Source: Chrysaora quinquecirrha
Taxonomy: Eukaryota; Cnidaria; Scyphozoa; Semaeostomeae; Pelagiidae
Direction of reading: 5' to 3'
DNA length: 64,000 nt
Assembly (NCBI GenBank): GCA_014526335.1
Contig: JACTAT010000010.1
Coordinates: 8,364,815-8,428,814, forward strand
Below, piece by piece: positions 58,261 through 64,000 of this stretch; the first letter of the stretch is position 1; the number at the start of each line of letters is the position of its first letter. Made by a program: the position numbers and the translations under genes. The notes beneath the pieces were generated by a model. It saw only the letters and a program-made list of their open reading frames with translations. It was not told the origin of the DNA and did not search any database.

Positions 58261-61028
58261 CCTTCCTTCCAGGCGCAAGAGCCGTTTGGTCAGCGGCATA
58301 AACATTTCTGCTCTATGTTACACGAAATAGAGCTTGCTCATCGCATAAGAAGATTTATCGATGACATTCCAGTAATGGGATTTAATTCTTCAAGATACGA
58401 TTTTCCACTAATCAAAAATTACGTCTATGAAATTATCACAGACTTTCTAGGCATTGATTTGTCGCAAGTTTTCTTCATAAAAAGAATTTGAGGTATGTTA
58501 GAGTATGCATTCACAATTTGATGAGATTTGGAGGGATCTTATTTTTGGACATTTTGCAATATCTTGCTCCTGGATTTTCACTGGATGACTTCATTCGATT
58601 GCTCGGGGGAGAAAATTCACTTCAAAAATCCTATTTTCCTTATGAATATCTAACAAACTATGATGTACTAAATGAGACAAGAATGCCACCGTATGAGGCA
58701 TTTTGTAGTACAATAAGTCAGGAAAACAAACTTGCGTCAGAATTAAATAATTGGCTGATCAAGCAGCACTTGCTGAACTTATCAAAAGAAGAAGTTAAAG
58801 TATTAGAAAATCGCCCACAGACTGGACAAGAAAAATATACTGAACTTTGTTCATTATGGCAAGAAAAAAAAACTGAACGTGTATCAAAGATTATCTATGT
58901 TTTTAAAACACAAGAAATGTTGTTCCTTTTTGAAATCAGTAATGAATTACAGCAAGCAATTGCAAGAAAACCAGGTGGATTTATGTCGCAATGGAATCTC
59001 TTAACCAGGACTAGCAAAAGAGATTTTACTGTCACAAGTACACCCAAATACAATGTACCACATAAGCGATCCGTTTGTCTTCAACTCGATATGAGAAAGT
59101 GAAGTAGGTGGTCAGAGTATAATATTTACGAGAGAAAACTCTCCAGAGCACCCGTACATAAAAGGGTTTAATGCAAATTCTTTGTATTTGTATTGCTTAG
59201 GAGAAGGACAATTCATTCATCAGCCTGTTGTTTATGAGCATATTTAATGAATCAAACAACTAAGTTTAACAAAGGGAAACATATGTCATTCAATACTAGC
59301 ATGGAGGTAAACATATTTTTGGATTATGTTGAAAAAGAAATTTGCAAAACCAAGAGATTTGGTTCTGCTTCGCGAATTCGTAATACATTTATCTCCGTTG
59401 GAACACAAACGTCTTTTGAAACAGTACCATAGTCTTAGGATCCCCAAAGAATTAGCTGCTCACAGATTTGTTTGCAATGGCTACTACGTCAAAAAGTTTC
59501 CACCAGATAGAGGTGAAAGGGAAAAAAGAATAGTTGCAGAATACAATGGTTGCAACTGACATGGTTGCAACACAACACCAAAATGCAACAATCTCACACG
59601 TAATAAACATTACTATACAAGAGGATATATGTTATCGGCAGAACAGATCCAAACAATGCAAGAAATTCGCAATCAAATACTAACAAAAAGAGGACTTGAG
59701 GTATTTAGAATGAGAGAATGTGTTTGGAAAGAGTATGTGATTCGTACGATCTCAAAATGAAGCACTTGTGTGTACTGCTCTACATCCAGACAAAGCTATC
59801 TTGATAAATGCACTTTGTAATAAGCAAGTGTTTGGCATTATAATATGCGACATTCACATTCCTGATAACTTGAGAATACTTTAAAGACTTTGCTCCGATA
59901 ATAAAGCATGCAACAATAAATTTTGAGATATCAGAGAATACATGCAAAATGTTGCACAACGATCCGGAACATTCGTATAGGATAGAAGATGCGTTATTGA
60001 TTCATATTACGGAGAAAGAATAGGATTAATCGATGAATATTTTGTGTGGCTGATAGAGAAAGGGTTGATTTGTACACAGATCTACTGCTTTATCAAATAT
60101 GATAAAGCTCCGTTGTTCAAAGATTTTACGAATAACAACAGAATTGCGAATAAAAGGAGATGAAGATAAATCAAGTGAAATGCAAGCATTGACGGCTAAC
60201 TTAAACGTAAATTCTGCATTTGGTTCTTGCATCAAAAGCAAAGACAAGTGCAGAACTGTTGCTTTAATGAAAATTAGTGATTTGAAAATATCATCGCACC
60301 CGATGAACTTTAGTGAATCAAATCTTACAAGAAAAGATATTGCCTCGTTAAATAGATTTATCAGGTAGGCAGAAGTGAATCCTTGCTTGATGGAGGTAGA
60401 AATGAAAAGATCTAAAAGTTTCTACGACCAGCTGCGCTATGTCAGAAAAGTAATCTTCCATAGGGCAAAACTTTCAGTGTTGAAATTCTACTATGATTTT
60501 CTAAAAGTAGTTTTGAGTTGCTATAGAGGGATACTGACAGTATTTACATTCCACTGAAAATGGAGAATTTTGAGGATAATATTGATTAAACAAGGCGAAA
60601 AGAGTATGAAAAATTGAAACATTACTACTTCCTAACCTCAAATTGCAAGTACGGAAAGAGACAACCAAATAGGTACAAAGTGGAGTGCGAAGGACCTTAC
60701 ATGGTACCGTTATGTTCGAAATTCTATTGTGTTTATAACACAGATTCCAAGGAGAACAGGTTTTCAAGTAAAGGAGTGCAAAAACGAGAACTAATTAGAA
60801 CAACAAAAACCATGAATGACAGCAATGAATCAGCTGTCAGTCCAAATATTTTCAGTATGTACAAGGATGCACTGAATGTGACAAATACTTGCAAATCTGG
60901 AAAGGCTATAAACATACAAATTAAGCGCCAGAATAACTACATGACAACATATGCCCAAGAAAAGACAATGTTTAGTTCATTTTATTGTAAAACACAATTT
61001 CTGAATGATGGACGACATACCTTTCCTC

Positions 61029-61547
61029 AGGGACGCCGGAAGCAATAAAGGGCAAGGGGGGCAAGAATTAAGCAAGGGCACTTTCTATATGCAATGACCG
61101 GAGGTCATTGCCTAACACAGCTGGGGGTCTGGGGGCCCTGGAAGCCCCCCAGCGGGTCCAGGGCGGAGACCTGGTGGGGACCAGAGGGCGAAGCCCCCCT
61201 GGAAGCTCCTGATATCTTACCATTTCTGAGACCTTAAAATGACTTAGAAAGAGACTATGAAACGGATGCGGTCATTACAGGAAAGACTGAATCGAGTGTC
61301 CAATTATCTGATTTGAGATGAAACGAATCCTTGAGCGACACCGTCAGAGGATGCCCAAACATGTCGAAGGCATGAATTTAAAACAATTCATTGGAGAAGT
61401 GAAGAGTTTTAATTTGATACGTATGTTATAAAAAGCCAGATGTATAAATGGAAACAACGACAAGCTTTCTTCTTTTCTATCTAATGAAATATAAACAAGG
61501 AAAAGGGAGAGCTTCTTGAAACCAGAAGTCCTTTAACTCCGCCCCTG
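61029..61547. mobile_element. MITE-like segment, possibly hAT-type
   Basis: Left end CAGGGACGCCGGAAG; right end CCGCCCCTG, so imperfect CAGGGRCG-type inverted ends. GC-rich blocks GGGGGTCTGGGGGCCCTGG and GGGCGAAGCCCCCC near the left end resemble other MITEs here. An 8-bp duplication is not convincing. It ends the polymerase reading frame. Confidence 0.45.
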
Positions 61548-61689
61548 ATTCGCACCTTAAGATTACCATTTGGGAATTCGGAAATATGCTTCCCCGGGTA
61601 GAACAAGCATCCAACTGAAACAACCAATGCTTGAAAAGTACTTTAATTTTCAACAGAAACAACAAAATGTATGTAGAACCAGGATAACA

Positions 61690-62818
61690 AAGTGAATGAG
61701 TGAATATTTGTCCATTTATTTTTCGTATTTTCCAAAGTAATGCAGTCTTGTTTCTGTCTTTTCTGCAAATTCCTTTGCAACAGATTTTATAACAACACGG
61801 TCCATATTTTCTTTCTGGATATTAGCAAACATGATGTGGTTTAGGTGATTTGCGCCAGTTGAAGCTCTTAGCCATGTTTTCAAACGCCGCATGGCACTGA
61901 ACGTTCGCTCACACGATGCTGAATTAAGTGGAATTGTGAAATACAGTTGCATCATTTGTGTACTTCCGAACATTGAATTTTGGTGGATGGCATTGAGTTG
62001 AAGATCTCTGCTATGGTGGATATCCTTGTTACAGAGGTGATTTTCTTTTTTCTATCAGCATTGTAGAGACCAAGAATGGTGGGGAGGTCGTCTAGCTGCG
62101 TTCTCAGCAAATCTTTATTCAAAAGATCATTTTTTAGGTCGACTATGTTTCTTTCTTTCATTGAATTCAACAAGACGTCTTCAATTGTTTTGGCAAGTGA
62201 GAACTCTTCTTCATTAAATCTGTCTTTAAGACTGACAGTAACTGCATCAATAGCTCCATAAAATGATTTACGCATACGCGCCTCCCCTGTTTCATCTTGT
62301 CGTTCAGGTAAGCCGTCTGTTAGCATAACACTTTCATCATTGAACGGCTTTGGCACTTTTGCTGGAGGTGGTGCAGGCCCACTGTGAGCCTCCCGCACAC
62401 TTGGAATAGCATTTGCTTCGTCAAGAATGCGGTTAAACTCGCTCACGCTTCTTAACTCTTCAAGCCGCTGTAAAACATGCTTGATTGAGTATACAGCGTA
62501 GTCTGCAGTTATGTCAATTGCTTGAAGCTCCCTCAACAGTTTTTCTAGCAAGCTAAGAATTTTCCTTGTTGCATTCAAATTAAATAGGACATCTAGGGAA
62601 GAGAATTGATGCTGGAGTATTCCTTTTATCTTGGCTGCAGTGTCTTTTGGAATTGAAGGATCTTTTTTCATATCCTCTAAAGTTTCTTGCAACTCAGGAA
62701 ATTTATCAAAGACGATATTTGCAGCTTTGACTCTCGTTGTCCACCTTGAAGCTGATAGATTTTGAAGTCCGGGTGCCAGGTTAAGCTGAACGTATCGTTC
62801 GCAATGCCCACGTATCAT
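61690..62818 (-). pseudogene. hAT transposase, C-terminal half with dimerisation domain
   Basis: Read leftwards. NLSASRWTTRVKAANIVF (62780-62730) corresponds to the 'LsxTRWxxR' motif before the last part of the hAT RNase H core. A helical insertion domain follows (LLEKLLRELQAIDITADYAV; ARMRKSFYGAIDAVTVSLKD). After a frameshift near 61965 comes the C-terminal dimerisation domain YFTIPLNSASCERTFSAMRR and LKTWLRASTGANHLNHIMFA, ending at TAA 61716. It is closest in style to ZMYM/TTF-type 'zinc finger, hAT dimerisation' proteins. The N-terminal zinc finger and first catalytic Asp are missing, either truncated or on an exon further right that I cannot see. Confidence 0.8.
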
Positions 62819-63092
62819 TCCCTATTCTCGGTCTCTGATTGGTTAAAAACGAACGATACGCTACAGATTGAGTGATTTGATTGGCTCAGGCGAATGGTAC
62901 GCTGGTGGCATTAAGTAGTCTGTCTTTTAGCCAAAGGGTCCTTTGTTACATTTGCATGTTCGTGAACGAATGGCGGCAATTTGCTCACAGCTCACTTCGT
63001 GAAGTCAGAGTATTTTTCTGTGTCTGGTGCTTCGAAGATCTCAAGGTTTTCATTTTTGGATAATCAAGCAAGTCTTGTTCTTCATCTGAGGT
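62819..63092 (+). promoter_or_regulatory. Promoter-like segment and possible non-coding first exon
   Basis: Two inverted CCAAT boxes (TCTGATTGGTTAAA near 62835 and TTGATTGGCTCAGG near 62880) precede a G/C-balanced stretch that ends at a consensus donor, TCTGAG|GTAAGTTTT at 63092/63093. An open frame from ATG 62881 crosses it without recognised homology. An imperfect palindrome (GAACGTATCGTTCGC, complement GCGAACGATACGTTC) sits at 62788-62803 with a relative at 62848-62862. This could be a host gene start; it is unproven. Confidence 0.3.
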
Positions 63093-63635
63093 AAGTTTTA
63101 TTTGTATATTTTAGCCATAGGAGCAGATAAATTTGTTGTTGGATAGAGCCTAACGCTAACTACATTCTTTGGTAGAACTTAGGCTGCTAGTAAGACACCC
63201 TTTGTCAGGGAAATATCAGACATATAGGCATGTAAATAACCGAAATATAGGCATGTAAATAACACCTTAGGCCACAACAGATCTGGGCAACAAATAAGTT
63301 AAAAAACCTTCAGATATCGAAGGCTTTCTGAAAGAAGGGCAATGGCCTAAGTTAGATTTCTTTGAGAAGGTTGGCGATCAGCAATATTGAGTTAATGGGT
63401 TTAGGAAATTGTGAAATTACAGAGATCACGAAATATGGATAATTAAATAAAGTACAGCACTTGTGTATTTCCTGTAATGAATCCTAATTAGCCTAGAGTT
63501 TTATTACATTTTATTTTGTTGTGAACTGTCTCCCAGTATTTTTAATTCAAACTAAGAAAACTCCATCTGTTAATACTCCCTTTTATTTATATTTCCCTCC
63601 TGTATTTCTCTTCAGCATAGGTTCTCAGCTTCTGA
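63093..63635. other. Unannotated stretch with a small duplication
   Basis: ATATAGGCATGTAAATAAC occurs twice, 22 bases apart (about 63220-63262). Otherwise no structure; it may be intron. Confidence 0.4.
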
Positions 63636-63639
63636 GTTT

Positions 63640-63870
63640 TTGTTTTTACCCCCTGCACACCTTTTTACCCCCAATATATATGCCCACTTTTTTGTTTTAA
63701 CCCCCTGCCCATTGTTTTGCCCCTGATTTATATTTTCCCCCTATTCTTTACTGCATGGGTTTTTATTTTTGCTGTGTTTCTTTTTACCCCCTGCCCATCG
63801 TTTTGCCCCTCATCTATGTTCTCTCCAGCATTTTTATTTTCTTGGTTTATCTGTTTTTACATGTCCCCTG
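63640..63870 (+). repeat. Diverged minisatellite, about 86-bp period
   Basis: TTTTTACCCCCTGCACACC, AACCCCCTGCCCATTGTTTT and ACCCCCTGCCCATCGTTTT begin near 63646, 63697 and 63786, with shared GCCCCTGATTTAT-type continuations. Roughly three imperfect units. Confidence 0.6.
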
Positions 63871-63879
63871 CCCTGCTAT

Positions 63880-64000
63880 ATTTAGTATATTAGAAATAGT
63901 ATATATATTTATATGTAAATAAAATTATATATGTGTAAATAAAATGATGTGAAATTCTGCATTGTAATAATGAAATATTAATAAAGAGCAAGGTAGGGAA
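63880..64000 (+). other. AT-rich tail with polyadenylation-like signals
   Basis: AATAAA occurs several times (about 63918, 63940, 63978) in a TATATA-rich context. Possible 3' end of a transcript, or simply AT-rich sequence. Confidence 0.25.

Larger units (their letters stand above)
53424..61028 (+). pseudogene. Polinton/Maverick-like protein-primed type-B DNA polymerase, degenerate
   Basis: One long plus-strand gene in pieces. N-terminus (53424-53732): C2H2-like fingers, ICRHCHIRLANKKQLNAHIC and KCNLCHIG. Then PYKLALGFGFMLYKEQGYEI (about 54215), a poly-Asp and Lys/Glu segment (54590-54900), and KCFACGTGFKKSRVDVIKKH (about 55420). After an insertion at 56418-58260: HRIRRFIDDIPVMGFNSSRY with DFPLIKNY (exonuclease II, about 58340-58425), LFLDILQYLAPGFSLDDFI, SYFPYEYLTNYDVLNETRMP, and VAEYNGCN-TGA-HGC (family GCxWHGC, 59535-59570). 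Palm: NVNSAFGSCIKSKDKC (motif B, 60208-60250), then DTDSIYIPLKMENF (motif C, 60530-60571). Thumb: RYKVECEGPYMVPLCSKFYC and ENRFSSKGVQKRE. Catalytic motifs B and C are intact, but frameshifts and stops make it non-functional. It is cut at 61028 by a MITE-like segment. Confidence 0.82.

Overview
This is an AT-rich eukaryotic (metazoan) window in which almost everything recognisable is repeat or mobile DNA. The mixture is BEL/Pao, Penelope-like elements with GIY-YIG, CR1/L2-like LINE, hAT, Tc1, piggyBac-type MITE, an intron-bearing long-TIR DNA transposon and a Polinton-like type-B DNA polymerase. Together with protein families that I know mainly from corals, anemones, Hydra and molluscs, this suggests a marine invertebrate, most likely a cnidarian. 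The species cannot be fixed from the sequence. No rRNA, tRNA or CRISPR was seen.

Layout. 1-860: the 3' end of a BEL/Pao retrotransposon with a probable LTR. 862-8330: about 7.5 kb of a (GTGAAAAA)n satellite; its last 3 kb is organised as higher-order repeats. 8.3-15.9 kb: a decayed multi-exon or multi-frame transposase-like gene (split by a hAT MITE with a perfect 8-bp target duplication), a HECT-domain terminal exon, and a minus-strand integrase-like gene. 15.9-19.0 kb: the same satellite in the opposite orientation, interrupted by two copies of an LTR-like segment. 19-30 kb: mostly unrecognised sequence with an 83-bp minisatellite, a 5'-truncated Penelope-like element, another satellite block and a Tc1 remnant.

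30-61 kb is the most interesting part. It looks like a compact, virus-like or Polinton-like locus. It holds a large plus-strand type-B DNA polymerase gene with intact DTDS and NSxxG motifs and several tightly packed unknown genes, including a convergent pair whose stop codons overlap and a divergent pair sharing about 240 bp. The locus has been split by a stack of later insertions: an 850-bp piggyBac-like MITE (TTAA duplication), a Penelope-like element whose 5' side carries an inverted copy of its own 3' end, and a LINE. Inside the Penelope element lie a hAT element (8-bp duplication) and a 6.27-kb DNA transposon (308-bp TIRs, TAA duplication, four-exon gene). Removing each insertion in thought makes the flanking reading frames continuous, which gives a relative order of insertion.

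61-64 kb: a MITE-like segment ending the polymerase, the C-terminal half of a hAT transposase on the minus strand, then a CCAAT-rich promoter-like segment with a possible first exon, and a minisatellite. Nearly all coding regions carry frameshifts or stops, so most are annotated as pseudogenes.
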